Below are positions 37,457 to 49,054 of a stretch of DNA of 64,000 bases, piece by piece. A model generated the notes under the pieces. The model was given only the letters and a program-made list of their open reading frames with translations. It made no database searches and was not told the origin of the DNA. Position 1 is the first letter of the stretch. Every line of letters starts with the position of its first letter. Origin of the DNA: Pseudomonas extremaustralis (GTDB lineage Bacteria > Pseudomonadota > Gammaproteobacteria > Pseudomonadales > Pseudomonadaceae); the NCBI RefSeq assembly GCF_900102035.1, contig NZ_LT629689.1, positions 1,860,001 through 1,924,000 on the forward strand. Reading direction: 5' to 3'. A program made the translations under genes and the position numbers.

Positions 37457-39553
37457 TCACGCGTGATTATTGTCAGGCGCTACGGCGTCTTCGGCGCGCT
37501 GGATATCCGCCATGAAATCGGCGGCGGGCAAGGGCTGACCCAACAAGTAACCTTGCAGGGAATTACAACCCAGCCGCGTCAGAAAGTTTTGCTGCGCATC
37601 GGTTTCCACGCCTTCGGCCACAATGCGCAGCCCCAGGGCCTGCCCCAAAGCGACAATGGCCGAGACGATGGCGGCGTCGTCGCTGTCATGCTCGAGGTCG
37701 CGCACAAACCCGCGGTCGATTTTCAATTCATTGGCAGGCAGGCGCTTGAGATACATCAGGCTGGAATAACCGGTACCGAAATCGTCGATGGACAAATCCA
37801 CGCCCATCTCCGACAACTGCTGCAACACAGTCATGCTCGCATCCGCATCGCTCATGGCGGTGGTCTCGGTGATTTCCAGGGTCAGGCTGTTGGCCGGCAA
37901 CTGGTGCCGTTCCAGCGCCATGGCCACGCTCTTGACCAAGCCCGCATGACCGAACTGCACGGCGGAGAGATTCACGGCGATGCGCCAATTTTCATAACCC
38001 TGGGCACACCACAGTCGCATCTGGCGGCAGGCCTCATTGAGCACCCACTCACCGATGGGAATGATCAGCCCGGTCTTTTCCGCCACGTCGATAAACATCG
38101 CCGGCGACAACAGGCCTTGTTGCGGATGCTCCCAGCGCAGCAAGGCTTCGGCCCCCACCGGCAGGCCGCTGGCCGCGTCGAACTTGGGCTGGTAGTACAA
38201 GCGAAATTGCTGCTGTTCGATGGCATTGCGCAGGTCCTGCAACAACTGCAATTGCTTGCGCGCATTGGTGTTCATCGACACATCGAAAAAGCTGTAGCCG
38301 TTCTTGCCTATGCCCTTGGCGTGATACATCGCAGCGTCGGCGTTCATCAGCAGTTCCTGGGGCGTGCTGCCGTTGCCCGGAAACATGGCGATGCCGACGC
38401 TGGCGGAGATTTTCAGCTCATGCTCGGCCACCTGGAACGCCCGATTGATCAGCACGACCTGGCGTTCGGCAAGGCCAAGGGCGTCATTCGGCTGCGTCAG
38501 TTGCACCAGCAATACAAACTCATCGCCCCCGATGCGGGCTAGGGTGTCGTGGCTGCGCAGGTCTTCGCGCAGACGCTGGCCGACTTCACGCAGCAACTGG
38601 TCGCCCATATGGTGACCGAAGGCGTCGTTGACCGGTTTGAAGCCGTCCAGGTCGATGAACATCAGCGCGAAGCAACCGCCCTGCTCCTTCACCGTCTGGA
38701 TCGCGTGTTCAATACGGTCGGCGAGCAAGGTGCGATTGGGCAGGCCGGTGAGCGTGTCGTGCAGGGCCAGGTGGGTCAGTTCCTGGTTGGCCTGGGAAAG
38801 AGAATCGGCGAGCACGGCGGTACGCGCTTCCAGGCGCGCATCGAGCAGCGAGGTCAACAGCGCGATAGCCAGCACGGCCAGGGTCGACACCAGCACCAGA
38901 TTATCCAGGCCCTTGCCGCTCAAGCCGTTGAGGGCCGCACCGCAGAAGCTGTTATCGGCAAAGCGTGCCGCCGCCATGCCGGTGTAATGCATGCCGACAA
39001 TGGCCACGCCCATCACCACCGCTGCACCGCACCGCACGAGGCGCACGTAAGGGGTGTTGCGCCGCAGGTTGAAGGCAATCCACAGGGCCGCACCAGAAGC
39101 CACCACCGCGATCAGCAACGAGGCGCCAAACCAGGCGGGGTCGTAGTCGATGCCTGGTGTCATGCGCATCGCGGCCATGCCGGTGTAGTGCATGCTGGCG
39201 ATGCCGGTGCCCATGATCAGCGCACCGCAGACCAGTTGCCAGGCGGGCAGCCGGGGCTGGTTGACCAACCATAATGCGAAGCCGCTGGACCACACGGCGA
39301 TCAACAGCGACACCGCGGTGATCCCCAGGTCGAAACCCATGGCAAACGGCGAGCGCAGCGCGAGCATGCCGATAAAGTGCATCGACCACACCCCCACCCC
39401 CATCGCGAACGCTCCACCGGCGATCCATAAATAGACGGCCCGGCCCTTGGTTGTCGCGATGCGCCCGCTCAGGTCCAGCGCGGTGTAGGAAGCCAGGATC
39501 GCGACGAACAGGGATATAACGACCAGGGAGGGTGAATAACTACCGATGAGCAT
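37457..39553 (-). CDS. MHYT-GGDEF-EAL protein (MucR/NbdA-like c-di-GMP enzyme)
   Basis: This is a 698-residue membrane protein with a seven-helix MHYT sensor domain. Three MHxxGM signatures are visible: MHFIGM, MHYTGM and MHYTGM; these are proposed to bind copper and sense a diatomic gas. A GGDEF domain with an intact IGGDEFVLL site follows, with an I-site RSHD five residues before it. An EAL domain with GAEALLRWEHP, NLSAVQFG, LTLEITETTAM, DDFGTGYSSL and EGVETDAQQ completes the protein. Both catalytic sites look intact, so cyclase and phosphodiesterase activity are possible. The architecture equals that of P. aeruginosa MucR and NbdA, which link c-di-GMP to alginate or dispersal. The ATG at 39553 is used; a GTG lies five codons upstream. 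Confidence 0.93.
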   Translation of the reverse strand: MLIGSYSPSLVVISLFVAILASYTALDLSGRIATTKGRAVYLWIAGGAFAMGVGVWSMHFIGMLALRSPFAMGFDLGITAVSLLIAVWSSGFALWLVNQPRLPAWQLVCGALIMGTGIASMHYTGMAAMRMTPGIDYDPAWFGASLLIAVVASGAALWIAFNLRRNTPYVRLVRCGAAVVMGVAIVGMHYTGMAAARFADNSFCGAALNGLSGKGLDNLVLVSTLAVLAIALLTSLLDARLEARTAVLADSLSQANQELTHLALHDTLTGLPNRTLLADRIEHAIQTVKEQGGCFALMFIDLDGFKPVNDAFGHHMGDQLLREVGQRLREDLRSHDTLARIGGDEFVLLVQLTQPNDALGLAERQVVLINRAFQVAEHELKISASVGIAMFPGNGSTPQELLMNADAAMYHAKGIGKNGYSFFDVSMNTNARKQLQLLQDLRNAIEQQQFRLYYQPKFDAASGLPVGAEALLRWEHPQQGLLSPAMFIDVAEKTGLIIPIGEWVLNEACRQMRLWCAQGYENWRIAVNLSAVQFGHAGLVKSVAMALERHQLPANSLTLEITETTAMSDADASMTVLQQLSEMGVDLSIDDFGTGYSSLMYLKRLPANELKIDRGFVRDLEHDSDDAAIVSAIVALGQALGLRIVAEGVETDAQQNFLTRLGCNSLQGYLLGQPLPAADFMADIQRAEDAVAPDNNHA

Positions 39554-39745
39554 GGACTTCTCGTGCACAACAGGCCTGAGAGGCCCGCATCAAGTGGCAA
39601 AGCGCGCGATTGTAGCGAGGATTTTTCTTGGACAGGTGATTAATTATCAGAGGGCCATCATCGATTTTCTGGCGTCAATCTGATGGCTTTAAAACCGAGG
39701 ATCGCCGCCCGTTTCCGACATTGCACTCGGTCAAATCTAGGAGCA

Positions 39746-39770
39746 TGCCCACACACATTTTGTGCGGGCA
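39746..39770 (-). terminator. Hairpin after opmB, probable end of the mux operon
   Basis: TGCCCACACA and TGTGCGGGCA pair with one mismatch around a CATTT loop, directly after the opmB stop codon in the minus direction. No long T-run follows, so it may act as a transcript end stabiliser as much as a terminator. Confidence 0.45.
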
Positions 39771-39771
39771 C

Positions 39772-41319
39772 CTACTCCTTGGCGCTGATCGGCGTCTGCC
39801 CATCCCAGCCACCGCCCAGCGCGGCGATCAGTTGCACGCTGGCCACCAAGCGGCTCTGCAGCAGGGTCAATACCGTGCGCTCGTTGCTCAGCGCCGTGGC
39901 CTGCACCGTGACCACATCCAGGTAGGCGATCAGCCCGGCCTTGTACTGGTTCTGGGTCAGGCGCAGCGACTCGCGCGCCGCGGCCAGCGCTTCGTTGCTG
40001 ACCACCGCCTCGTCTTCCAGCACCTTGAGCTGCACCATGTAGTTTTCCACTTCACGGAAGCCGTCGAGCACGGTCTGGCGGTACTTGGCCACGGTTTCGT
40101 CGTAGGACGCCACGGTGCGGTCGACTTCCGCCGAGCGCTGGCCGCCGTCGAACAGAGTCGTGGCCAGCTTCGGCCCGACCGACCAGAAGCGGTTCGGCAA
40201 GGTAATCCAGTCGGCATAGGTGCTGCTGGAATACCCACCGGACAGGCTCAGGCTAAGGTCGGGATAGTAGGCGGCCTTGGCCACGCCGATATTGGCGTTG
40301 GCGGCGATCACCGAGCGTTCGGCCGAGGCGATGTCGGGGCGACGTTCGAGCAATTGCGAGGGCAGGCTCACCGGAATCTGCGGCAGGGCCGGAATGTCCT
40401 TGCTCACCGCCAGGTTGAAGTTGGCCGGCGCTTCGCCAATCAATACCGCAATGGCGTTTTCCAGCTGGGCGCGCTGCCAGATCAGGTCGATAAGGCTGGC
40501 CTGGGTGGTCTTGAGCTGGGTCTGTGCCTGGGCCACGGCTTCCTTGCCGGAGACACCGGCGCGGTACTGGTTTTCGGTCATTTGCAGGGAGCGCTGATAG
40601 GTCTCCAGGGTGGCTTGCAGCAAGCGGGTCTGTTCATCCATGACCCGCAGTTGCAGGTAGCTTTGCACCAGTTCCGACTGCTGGCTCAGGCGCATCGCGG
40701 CCAGGTCGGCCGAGCTGGCTTCGGCGCTGGCTTCGTTGGCCTCCAGGCCACGGCGCAACTTGCCCCAGATATCCGCCTCCCAACTCACCCCTAACTGTGC
40801 GTTGAGGGTGTCACGGATACCGCTGCTGGAGCTGCTGAGGCTGGCGTTGCTGCTGCCGGTGCCCTGGCTGGCGCGGGTTTTCCCGACGCTCATGTCGACG
40901 GAGGGATAAAACGCACCGCGCGAGCTGCGCACCAGGGCCTGGGCCTGGCGAAAACGCGCTTCGGCCTGGGCCACGCTCTGGTTGGAATTGTTCAGGCGCA
41001 CGACCAAGTCGTTGAGCTGGCGATCGCCGTATAGCTCCCACCAGGCGCCACGGGCCAGGGCGTCGCTGGGAGTGGCCTGGCGCCAGCCCTGGGCTTGCTT
41101 GAACTGGGCGGGTTCGATGACGTCCGGGCGCTTGTAATCCGGGCCGACGGCGCAGGCGCTGAGCAGCACTGCCAACCCCATGGTAGGCGCGAGCTTGCTC
41201 GCGAAGGTCGTCAACGATGACGCGAGCATCCTGGGGAAACGCGGCGTCCTGGTTTTTTTCGCGAGCAAGCTCGCTCCTACAGGGGGACGGAGTGCGTTGG
41301 CGTTCAGTGGATCGGTCAT
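39772..41319 (-). CDS. opmB: Outer-membrane factor OpmB of the MuxABC efflux pump, leader interrupted by a REPIN
   Basis: OpmB is the TolC-like outer-membrane channel of a tripartite RND pump. The 515-residue protein has two OEP repeats (QSVAQAEARFRQAQALVR; SVIAANANIGVAKAAYYPDL) and a lipobox LLSAC with C56 followed by AVGPDYKRP. The ATG at 41319 overlaps the muxC stop (ATGA). Residues about 13-46 are encoded by a REPIN (41183-41281) read in frame (PVGASLLAKKT...LTTFASKLAPT). Normal members have the lipobox 15-25 residues from the start, here it is at 56, and the hydrophobic run before the Cys is only about eight residues. Reinitiation at M47 (41181) is possible. The gene identity is firm; export of this version is uncertain. 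Confidence 0.9.
   Translation of the reverse strand: MTDPLNANALRPPVGASLLAKKTRTPRFPRMLASSLTTFASKLAPTMGLAVLLSACAVGPDYKRPDVIEPAQFKQAQGWRQATPSDALARGAWWELYGDRQLNDLVVRLNNSNQSVAQAEARFRQAQALVRSSRGAFYPSVDMSVGKTRASQGTGSSNASLSSSSSGIRDTLNAQLGVSWEADIWGKLRRGLEANEASAEASSADLAAMRLSQQSELVQSYLQLRVMDEQTRLLQATLETYQRSLQMTENQYRAGVSGKEAVAQAQTQLKTTQASLIDLIWQRAQLENAIAVLIGEAPANFNLAVSKDIPALPQIPVSLPSQLLERRPDIASAERSVIAANANIGVAKAAYYPDLSLSLSGGYSSSTYADWITLPNRFWSVGPKLATTLFDGGQRSAEVDRTVASYDETVAKYRQTVLDGFREVENYMVQLKVLEDEAVVSNEALAAARESLRLTQNQYKAGLIAYLDVVTVQATALSNERTVLTLLQSRLVASVQLIAALGGGWDGQTPISAKE
41183..41281. repeat. REPIN inside the opmB leader
   Basis: Inverted REP arms (GCGAGCTTGCTCGCGAA at the left, TTCGCGAGCAAGCTCGCTCC then TACA at the right) flank a spacer that shares GTCGTCAACGATGACG with the REPINs at 16952 and 52007. 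It lies wholly within the coding sequence of opmB and keeps that frame open. Confidence 0.88.
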
Positions 41320-44300
41320 AGCGCAGTGTCCAGGGCAGCATCGGTACGCACGCCGCGCCAGGCGTTGAAGCGGTGGCGCGCGCGGTCGAGATAAAGGTAA
41401 ACCACCGGGGTGGTGTAAAGGGTCAGGATCTGGCTGAACACCAGGCCGCCGATGATGGTCAGGCCCAATGGCTGGCGCATTTCTGCGCCGTCGCCAGAAC
41501 CGAGCAACAGGGGCAAGGCGCCGAGAATCGCCGCCAGGGTGGTCATCAGGATCGGTCGCAACCGCAGCAGGCAAGCACTGCGGATCGACTCCAGCGGGCC
41601 CAGGCCGTCATTGCGCTCCAGTTGCAGCGCCAGGTCGATCATCAGAATCGCGTTTTTCTTCACCACCCCGATCAGCAGGAACAAGCCCAGCAGGGAGATC
41701 AGGCTGAATTCGCCGCCCAGCAGGTAGATCGACAGCAACGCGCCGACCCCGGCCGAGGGCAAGGTCGAGAGGATCGTCAGCGGATGGATATAACTCTCAT
41801 ACAGAATCCCCAGCACCAGGTACACCGCCACCAGCGCGCCGAGGATCATGAACGGCTGGCCCTTCTGCGCCGCCGCGAAGGCGTCGGCGGTGCCGGCCAT
41901 CTTGGCGATCACGTCTTCCGGCAAACCGACCTTGGCGATGGCCCGCTCGATGGCGGCCGTGCCCTGCTCCACCGTGACCCCGGGGGCCAGGTCGAAGGCG
42001 ATGTTTTCCGAGGCGAACTGGCCTTCGTGGCTGACGCGGTCGTCCGCCAGGCTGTTCTCGTAATGGGCGATGGTCGACAACGGTACCCGCGCGCCGCTGG
42101 ACGTGATCACCTGCATCTGGTTGAGCGTGATCGGGTCCTGGGCATATTTGGGGTTGACCTCCATCACCACCTGGTACTGGTTGAGGCTGTCGTAGATCGT
42201 GGAAATCTGCCGCTGGCTATAGGCGTTGTTCAGCACCGCCGTGACCATATTCATGTCGATGCCCAGGCGCTTGGCCTGGTCGCGGTCGACAATCAGCGTG
42301 ACCTGGGCGGCCCCGCGGCCCTCGCGGGCGTCGATGGCGGTCAGTTCCGGCAGCGCACGCAGGGCGGCCACCACCTTCGGGTACCACAGGCGCAGTGCCG
42401 CCAGATCGCCGCTCTGCAGAATGTAGGAATACTGCGCGCTGGTCTGGTCGCGGCCGCCGCCGAATTGCAGGTCTTGGTCGGCCATCAGGAACAACCGCCC
42501 GCCCGGCACCAGCGGCACATCCTTGCGCAATCGCTCGATCACCGCCTGGGCCGAGATCTTGCGTTCAGCGATGGGCTTGAGGCGCACCAGCATCACCGCG
42601 TTGTTGGTGCCGTTGTTGCCGCCGATAAAGCCCGCCACGCTGAGCACCGCCGGGTCCTTGAGCACCGCCTTGCGGAAAGTCTCCATCTTCGGCTGCATCA
42701 CGCTGAACGACAGCCCGTCGTCGCCGCGCACGAAGCCGATCAACTGGCCGGTGTCCTGCTGAGGCATAAAGGTTTTCGGCACCACCACGTACAGCGCCAC
42801 GTTCACACCAATGGTCAGCAATAGACTGAACAAGGTCAGGCGACGGTGGCGCAGTACCCAGTCCAGGCTGGTGGCATAGCCGGCGACCATGCGCTCGTTG
42901 ATCGTCTGGCTCCAGCGCTGCAGGCCGGTCATGCGGCCTTTGACGTGGGGTTTGAGCCAGCGGGCGCAGAGCATCGGGGTCAAGGTCAGCGAAACGATCA
43001 GCGAAACGATGATCGCCGCCGACAAGGTGATGGAAAACTCGCGGAACAGGTTGGCGATGATCCCGCCCATGAACAGGATGGACAGGAACACCGCCACCAG
43101 CGACACGTTCATCGACAGCAAGGTGAAGCCGACTTCCTGGGCACCGAGGTAGGCCGCTTTCATCGGCGGCACACCTTCGTCGATATGCCGGGAAATGTTC
43201 TCCAGCACCACGATGGCGTCGTCCACCACCAAGCCAGTGGCCAGGATCAACGCCATCAACGAAAAGTTGTTCAACGAAAAGCCGTACAGGTACATCACCG
43301 CGAAAGTGCCCACCAGGGACACCGGCACCGCCAGGGTCGGAATCAGCGAGGCGCGGAAGTTGCCGAGAAACAGGTACACCACCAGGATCACCAGCCCCAC
43401 CGCGATGAACAAGGTCATTTCCGCCTCGTGCAGGGTGGCGGTGATCACCGGCGAGCGGTCCATGGCCAGGCTGAGCTTGACGCTGGACGGCAGCACCGCC
43501 TGCAAAGCCGGCAGTTGCGCCTTGATCTGCCGCACGGTCTCGATGATGTTGGCGCCGGACTGGCGGTTGATCACCAGCAACACCGCCGAATCGTTATTGA
43601 AGAAGCCGCTGTTGTAGCGGTCTTCCACGCCGTCGCTGATTTTCGCCACATCCCCCAGGCGCAGGGCCGCGCCGTTCTGGTAGCGAATCAGCAGCGGCTC
43701 GTAGTCCTTGGCTTTTTCCAACTGGTCGTTGGCCTGGATCTGCCAGTTGCGCTCGCTGTCTTCCAGGGAACCCTTGGGCCGGCGCTGGTTGGCGTTGGCG
43801 ATGGTATTGCGCACATCGTCCAGGGCCACGCCGTATTGGTCGAGCGCCTTGGGTTCCAACTCGATGCGCACCGCCGGCAGGGAACTGCCGCCGATCTGCA
43901 CTTCACCCACGCCCGGCACTTGGGACAGGCTTTGCGAGAGGATGGTCGAAGCCAGGTCGTACAACTGGCCCTTTTGCAGCACGTCCGAGGTCAGCGACAG
44001 CACCATGATCGGCGCCTGGGACGGGTTGATCTTCTTGTAGGTGGGCATGCTGCGCATGCCGCTGGGCAGCAGGTTGCGCGAGGCGTTGATCGCCGCTTGC
44101 ACTTCCCGCGCCGCGCCATTGATATCCCGATCGGAGTCGAACGCCAGGATCACCCGGGTGGAACCCTGGCTCGACGAACTGCTCATGGTGGTGATGCCGG
44201 CGATCGCCCCGAAGGAGCGCTCCAACGGGGTGGCGACGGTGGACGCCATCACCTCGGGGCTGGCGCCGGGCAGGCTGGCCGACACCACGATCACCGGGAA

Positions 44301-44423
44301 GTCGATCTGCGGCAGCGGCGACACCGGCAGCAGGTTGAAGCTGACGCCGCCCAGCAACATGATCGCCAGGCTCAGCAGCATGGTGGCGACCGGTCGGCGG
44401 ATGAAGGGTCCGGACAGGTTCAT
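41316..44423 (-). CDS. muxC: RND multidrug efflux inner-membrane transporter MuxC
   Basis: This 1035-residue RND permease is one of two that form the heteromeric MuxBC pump. The start [20 protein letters not shown] is TM1, and porter domains include [16 protein letters not shown]. The TM4 proton-relay pair is visible in [19 protein letters not shown] (two D), followed by TM5/6 and the second half ending [20 protein letters not shown]. It overlaps muxB by 4 bp (44420-44423) and opmB by 4 bp. P. aeruginosa MuxABC-OpmB transports aztreonam, macrolides, novobiocin and tetracycline; the substrate range here is inferred from that. Confidence 0.95.
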   Translation of the reverse strand: MNLSGPFIRRPVATMLLSLAIMLLGGVSFNLLPVSPLPQIDFPVIVVSASLPGASPEVMASTVATPLERSFGAIAGITTMSSSSSQGSTRVILAFDSDRDINGAAREVQAAINASRNLLPSGMRSMPTYKKINPSQAPIMVLSLTSDVLQKGQLYDLASTILSQSLSQVPGVGEVQIGGSSLPAVRIELEPKALDQYGVALDDVRNTIANANQRRPKGSLEDSERNWQIQANDQLEKAKDYEPLLIRYQNGAALRLGDVAKISDGVEDRYNSGFFNNDSAVLLVINRQSGANIIETVRQIKAQLPALQAVLPSSVKLSLAMDRSPVITATLHEAEMTLFIAVGLVILVVYLFLGNFRASLIPTLAVPVSLVGTFAVMYLYGFSLNNFSLMALILATGLVVDDAIVVLENISRHIDEGVPPMKAAYLGAQEVGFTLLSMNVSLVAVFLSILFMGGIIANLFREFSITLSAAIIVSLIVSLTLTPMLCARWLKPHVKGRMTGLQRWSQTINERMVAGYATSLDWVLRHRRLTLFSLLLTIGVNVALYVVVPKTFMPQQDTGQLIGFVRGDDGLSFSVMQPKMETFRKAVLKDPAVLSVAGFIGGNNGTNNAVMLVRLKPIAERKISAQAVIERLRKDVPLVPGGRLFLMADQDLQFGGGRDQTSAQYSYILQSGDLAALRLWYPKVVAALRALPELTAIDAREGRGAAQVTLIVDRDQAKRLGIDMNMVTAVLNNAYSQRQISTIYDSLNQYQVVMEVNPKYAQDPITLNQMQVITSSGARVPLSTIAHYENSLADDRVSHEGQFASENIAFDLAPGVTVEQGTAAIERAIAKVGLPEDVIAKMAGTADAFAAAQKGQPFMILGALVAVYLVLGILYESYIHPLTILSTLPSAGVGALLSIYLLGGEFSLISLLGLFLLIGVVKKNAILMIDLALQLERNDGLGPLESIRSACLLRLRPILMTTLAAILGALPLLLGSGDGAEMRQPLGLTIIGGLVFSQILTLYTTPVVYLYLDRARHRFNAWRGVRTDAALDTAL

Positions 44424-47400
44424 GACTCAACCGGCTCCAGGCTTTGCGGCTCTTTGCGCCAGCGCCGGCCGAGGCGGTCGAAATACAGGTAGATCACCGG
44501 CGTGGTGAACAGGGTCAAGACTTGGCTCACCAGCAGACCGCCGACCATCACCAGGCCCAGGGGCTGGCGCAACTCGGCGCCGGAGCCGCTGGCCAGCATC
44601 AACGGCACCGCACCGAACAACGCGGCCAGGGTGGTCATCAGGATCGGCCGGAAGCGCAGCAGCGCAGCCTGGTAGATCGCGGTCTGCGGGTCGAGGCCCT
44701 GGTGGCGTTCGGCGTCGAGGGCGAAGTCGATCATCATGATTGCGTTCTTTTTCACGATGCCGATCAGCAGGATGATGCCGATGATCGCGATCATCCCCAG
44801 GTCATTGCCGCTGAGCAGCAAGGCCAGCAAGGCCCCCACCGCTGCCGACGGCAAGGTCGAGAGAATGGTGATCGGGTGGATATAGCTCTCGTAGAGCACG
44901 CCCAGCACGATGTACATGGTGACCACCGCCGCCAGGATCAGCAGCAGGGTGCTCGACAGCGACGCCTCGAACGCCTGGGCCGCGCCCTGGAACTGGGTCT
45001 GCACGCCCACCGGCATGCCGATGTCCTTCTGCGCCTGGTTGATCAGCTCCACGCCTTTGCCCAGCGCCACGCCGGGCGCCAGGTTGAACGACATCATCAC
45101 CGCCGGGAACTGGCCGATGTGCGCGATCGCCAACTGCGCCTGGCGCTGTTCCACGCGAGCCAGGCTGGACAAGCGTACCTGGCCGCCATCGGTGGTCTTC
45201 ACGTGGATCTGGTTCAGCGCCGCCGGGCCCAGGGTTTCCCCCGATTGAGCCTGCAAGACCACGCGGTACTGGCTGGCCTGGGTGTAGATGGTGGAAATCT
45301 GCCGCTGGCCAAAGGCGTCGTACAGCGCATCGGTGATGTTCGACACGCTGACGCCCAGGCGCGAAGCCGCATCGCGGTCGATCACCAGGTACACCTGCAG
45401 GCCTTTGTCCTGCAGGTCGCTGGCCACGTCGGTGAGTTCCGGCATCTGGCTGAGGGCGTGCACCAGCTTGTCGCTCCACAGCGCCAGCAGTTCGGCGTCC
45501 GGCGAGGACATGCTGAACTGGTACTGGGTGCGGCTCACCCGGTCTTCAATGGTCAGGTCCTGCACCGGCTGCATGAACAGGCGGATGCCGACCAATTTGT
45601 CGATTTCCGGTTGCAGGCGGGTGATCACCTGGGCCGCGCTCAAATCGCGCTGGCCGTGGGGCTTGAGGTTGATCAGCAGGCGGCCGCTATTGAGGGTAGC
45701 GTTATCGCCATCCACACCAATATAGGACGACAGGCTTTGCACCGCCGGGTCGGCAAGGATGATCTTCGCCAGTTCCTGTTGGCGCTGGCTCATCGCCGCA
45801 AAGGAAATCGACTGCGGCGCCTCGGAAATGCCCTGGATCACCCCGGTGTCCTGCACCGGGAAAAAGCCCTTGGGCACCACCAGGTACAGCACCACTGTGA
45901 GGCCGAGGGTGGCGATCGCCACCAGCAGGGTCAGCGGTTGGTGCTTGAGCACCCACTGCAACTTACGTCCGTAGGCGGCGATCAACCAATCTATCCAGGC
46001 GCCGCTGGCCTTGTAGAAGCGGCTCTGTTCTTCCGCCTTGGGGTCGCGCTTGAGCAAGCGCGCGCACATCATCGGCGTCAGGGTCAGGGACACCACCAGG
46101 GAAATCAGGATCGCCACCGCCAGGGTGATGGCGAATTCGCGGAACAGCCGCCCGACCACATCGGCCATGAACAGCAGCGGGATCAACACGGCGATCAGCG
46201 ACAGGGTCAGGGAAATCAGGGTGAAGCCGATCTGCTTGGCGCCCTTGAGTGCGGCGGCCAGGGGCGTCTCCCCTTCCTCGATATAACGCGAGATGTTCTC
46301 CAGCATCACGATGGCATCGTCCACCACGAAACCGGTGGCGACGGTCAGGGCCATCAGCGTCAGGTTATTGATGGAGAACCCGGCCAGGTACATCACACCA
46401 AAAGTACCCACCAGCGACAGCGGCACGGCAATGGACGGAATGATCGTCGCGCTGAACCGGCGCAGGAACAGGAACGTCACCATCACCACCAGGGCAATGG
46501 CGATCAGCAATTCGTGTTGCACATCGGTGACCGAGGCGCGGATGGTCTGGGTGCGGTCGGTCAGCACCGTCACATCGAGGCCGGCCGGCAGGTTGTCGGT
46601 GATGCTCGGCAACAGTGCCTTGATGCGGTCCACCACCTCGATCACGTTGGCACCCGGCTGGCGCTGGATATTCAGGAGCACGGCCTGGTTTTCATTGGCC
46701 CAGGCGGCGAGGCGTTCGTTTTCGGCACCGTCGACGATCTGCGCCACGTCCTTCAGACGCAGCGGCGCGCCATTTTTGTAGGCCAGGATCAGTTCGGCAT
46801 ATTGTTGCGGCGACACCAACTGATCGTTGGCATCGAGCATCGACACGCGGGTCGGGCCGTCGAAGTTGCCCTTGGGCTGGTTGACGTTGGACGCGGCGAT
46901 CAGGGTGCGCACGTCCGACAGGTTCAAGCCGTTGGCCGCCAGGGCCTCGGGGTTGACCTTGATGCGCACGGCCTGGCGCTGGCCGCCGGCGATGCTGACC
47001 ATGCCGACGCCGCTGATCTGCGCGATCTTCTGCGCCATGCGGGTATCGACCAGGTCATTGAGCTTGGGCAGCAGCATGGTCTTGGAAGTGATCGCCAGGG
47101 TCAGCACCGGGGTGTCCGCCGGGTTGACCTTGTTGTACACCGGCGGCGCCGGCAAATCCTTGGGCAGCAGGTTGGTCGCGGCATTGATCGCGGCCTGCAC
47201 CTGTTGCTCGGCGACATCCATATTGATGTCGAGGTTGAAGCGCAGGGTCAGCACCGAGGCGCCGCCGGAGCTGGTGGACGCCATCTGTGTAAGGCCGGGC
47301 ATTTGCCCGAACTGACGCTCGAGCGGCGCGGTGACCGCACTGGTCATCACATCGGGGCTGGCGCCGGGGTACAAGGTCATCACCCGGATCGTCGGGTAAT

Positions 47401-47521
47401 CCACCTGGGGCAAGGCCGATACCGGCAGCAGGCGGTACGCGATGATGCCGGCCAGGACAATCGCCAGCATGCTCAGCGTGGTGGCGACCGGGCGAAGGAT
47501 AAACAGCCGCGACAGGTTCAT
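44420..47521 (-). CDS. muxB: RND multidrug efflux inner-membrane transporter MuxB
   Basis: This 1033-residue RND permease partners MuxC, as MdtB partners MdtC in E. coli. The N-terminus [20 protein letters not shown] is TM1. The conserved acidic pair is in [19 protein letters not shown], and the C-terminal signature is [20 protein letters not shown]. The closest distinguishing block from MuxC is the [14 protein letters not shown] porter loop. The gene overlaps muxA (47518-47521) and muxC by ATGA junctions, so the four genes form one tightly coupled operon. Confidence 0.95.
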   Translation of the reverse strand: MNLSRLFILRPVATTLSMLAIVLAGIIAYRLLPVSALPQVDYPTIRVMTLYPGASPDVMTSAVTAPLERQFGQMPGLTQMASTSSGGASVLTLRFNLDINMDVAEQQVQAAINAATNLLPKDLPAPPVYNKVNPADTPVLTLAITSKTMLLPKLNDLVDTRMAQKIAQISGVGMVSIAGGQRQAVRIKVNPEALAANGLNLSDVRTLIAASNVNQPKGNFDGPTRVSMLDANDQLVSPQQYAELILAYKNGAPLRLKDVAQIVDGAENERLAAWANENQAVLLNIQRQPGANVIEVVDRIKALLPSITDNLPAGLDVTVLTDRTQTIRASVTDVQHELLIAIALVVMVTFLFLRRFSATIIPSIAVPLSLVGTFGVMYLAGFSINNLTLMALTVATGFVVDDAIVMLENISRYIEEGETPLAAALKGAKQIGFTLISLTLSLIAVLIPLLFMADVVGRLFREFAITLAVAILISLVVSLTLTPMMCARLLKRDPKAEEQSRFYKASGAWIDWLIAAYGRKLQWVLKHQPLTLLVAIATLGLTVVLYLVVPKGFFPVQDTGVIQGISEAPQSISFAAMSQRQQELAKIILADPAVQSLSSYIGVDGDNATLNSGRLLINLKPHGQRDLSAAQVITRLQPEIDKLVGIRLFMQPVQDLTIEDRVSRTQYQFSMSSPDAELLALWSDKLVHALSQMPELTDVASDLQDKGLQVYLVIDRDAASRLGVSVSNITDALYDAFGQRQISTIYTQASQYRVVLQAQSGETLGPAALNQIHVKTTDGGQVRLSSLARVEQRQAQLAIAHIGQFPAVMMSFNLAPGVALGKGVELINQAQKDIGMPVGVQTQFQGAAQAFEASLSSTLLLILAAVVTMYIVLGVLYESYIHPITILSTLPSAAVGALLALLLSGNDLGMIAIIGIILLIGIVKKNAIMMIDFALDAERHQGLDPQTAIYQAALLRFRPILMTTLAALFGAVPLMLASGSGAELRQPLGLVMVGGLLVSQVLTLFTTPVIYLYFDRLGRRWRKEPQSLEPVES

Positions 47522-48822
47522 GAACCGACCTTTTGCGCCTTGCCGGCGTCGGTGCCGGTCTCCCCTTTAGCGGCGGGCTTGCCTTGCAGGTGTTCGGTCG
47601 GCGTGGCCGGCACTTCGCTGCTGTCATTGACCACTTCGATTTCACTGCCGTCCTTGAGGCGGTCGGTGCCTTCCAGCACCACGCGGTCGCCGGCCTTGAG
47701 GCCTTGCTTGACCACGGTGTTGTCGCCGTCGGTGTCGCCGACCACCAGGGGCTGGACCTTGACCTTCTTGTCGCCGTCGAGCACGTAGACAAAGGTGCCG
47801 GCATTGCCGAACTGGATCGCCGCCGACGGCGCCAGCACCACGTTATGCAGGGTGTCGGCCAGCAGGTGCACGTTGACGAACTGGTTGGGGAACAGCGCCT
47901 GGTCCTTGTTCTCGAAACGCGCCTTGAATTTCAGGGTGCCGGTGGTGACGTCGATCTGGTTGTCCAGGCTGTGCAGCACGCCGGTGGCCTGGCGTTTCAC
48001 ATCGCCACGGTCCCAGGCTTCCACGGGCAGCTTGTTGCCGGCATGGTAACGGGCGAGCACGGTTTCCAGGGTGCTTTCCGGCAAGGTGAAGGCCACGCTG
48101 ATCGGCTGGGTCTGGGTGATGACCGCAAGCGAGGTGGTGTCGTTGGCCGCCACCAGGTTGCCCACGTCGACCTGGCGCAAACCGACCCGGCCACTGATCG
48201 GTGCGCGGATCTTGGTGAATTCGAGGTTGAGCTTGGCGTCGTCCACCGCGCCCTGGTTGGTCTTGACCGTGCCCTGGTATTGCAGGACCAGCGCTTCGGC
48301 CGTGTCGAGGGTCTGCTTGGCGATACTGTCCTGGGCGTAGAGGTCGCGATAACGCTGGACGTCGACCTGGGCGTTCTTCAACTGGGCCTGGTTCTGCATC
48401 AGCGTGCCCTGGGCCTGGAGCAAGGCGTTCTGGTAGCTGCGCGGGTCGATCTCGGCCAGCAGGTCGCCGGCCTTGACCATCTGCCCTTCCTCAAAGGCGA
48501 TCTTCACCAGCTCGCCGCCCACCCGGCTGCGCACATTGATGGTGTTGAGCGCCGTCACCGTCCCCAGGGCCTTGTAGTAAACCGGGAAGTCCCCCAGCAC
48601 CGCCGGCGCCACGCGCACCGGCACCGGGCCGGTGGAACCGCCGAAGCCCGGACGCATCATCCCCGACTTGCCTGTACGCCCGGCCGGTGGCTGCGCGGCG
48701 CCATCCTTGTGGCTGCCAGGCCAGAATTTCCAGCACAGACCAGCGATGACCAGCAGCACGAGCAGGCCGAACAGCCAGCGGCGGGAGTTGCGGGGGGAGG
48801 ATTGCATGGAGTGATCAACCAT
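47518..48822 (-). CDS. muxA: Periplasmic adaptor (membrane fusion) protein MuxA
   Basis: This 434-residue HlyD/MdtA-type adaptor links the RND permeases to the OpmB channel. It has an N-terminal membrane anchor ([19 protein letters not shown]) and no lipobox. The lipoyl half-motifs are [20 protein letters not shown] and [21 protein letters not shown] coiled coil spans about residues 130-185, and the beta-barrel/membrane-proximal end is [20 protein letters not shown]. It is the first gene of the operon. No regulator gene is adjacent. Start at 48822 or at a second ATG five codons later; neither has a strong ribosome-binding site. Confidence 0.95.
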   Translation of the reverse strand: MVDHSMQSSPRNSRRWLFGLLVLLVIAGLCWKFWPGSHKDGAAQPPAGRTGKSGMMRPGFGGSTGPVPVRVAPAVLGDFPVYYKALGTVTALNTINVRSRVGGELVKIAFEEGQMVKAGDLLAEIDPRSYQNALLQAQGTLMQNQAQLKNAQVDVQRYRDLYAQDSIAKQTLDTAEALVLQYQGTVKTNQGAVDDAKLNLEFTKIRAPISGRVGLRQVDVGNLVAANDTTSLAVITQTQPISVAFTLPESTLETVLARYHAGNKLPVEAWDRGDVKRQATGVLHSLDNQIDVTTGTLKFKARFENKDQALFPNQFVNVHLLADTLHNVVLAPSAAIQFGNAGTFVYVLDGDKKVKVQPLVVGDTDGDNTVVKQGLKAGDRVVLEGTDRLKDGSEIEVVNDSSEVPATPTEHLQGKPAAKGETGTDAGKAQKVGS

Positions 48823-49054
48823 TGGGCGCGAGAGCTTCTTTTTGGGGAGGCTGAAAGATAAGCACTGAGGCGCGTTAAGAAAAGCGCCTTTACCGGCTAT
48901 TTACCTTGGGCTTACAACTTTTAACTTTTAACCTTAGTCCATTGCCTAATTTCGCTAAGCACCTGAACGACAAATAAAAACGGCCTGGACTAGGCCAGGC
49001 CGCAATCATGTACCACGCGTGTTACTGCAACACGACAGTCATGCGCCGAAACAG
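48823..49054 (-). promoter_or_regulatory. Intergenic region with the mux promoter and tpx terminator
   Basis: The part next to muxA is AT-rich and includes a short tandem repeat (AACTTTTAACTTTTAACC near 48916-48934) that could be part of a promoter or an operator. The tpx terminator at 48981-49002 occupies the right part. No gene is seen. Confidence 0.5.
48981..49002 (-). terminator. Intrinsic terminator of tpx
   Basis: An 8-bp stem CGGCCTGG/CCAGGCCG with loop ACTAGG is followed in the minus direction by TTTTTATTTG. It lies 52 bp after the tpx stop, a good rho-independent terminator. Confidence 0.85.

Noticed and set aside
44444..47788. Open frame of about 1100 codons antisense to muxB
   Set aside because: Same effect: GC-rich third positions of muxB remove stops on the other strand; the His/Gln/Arg-rich translation resembles no protein.
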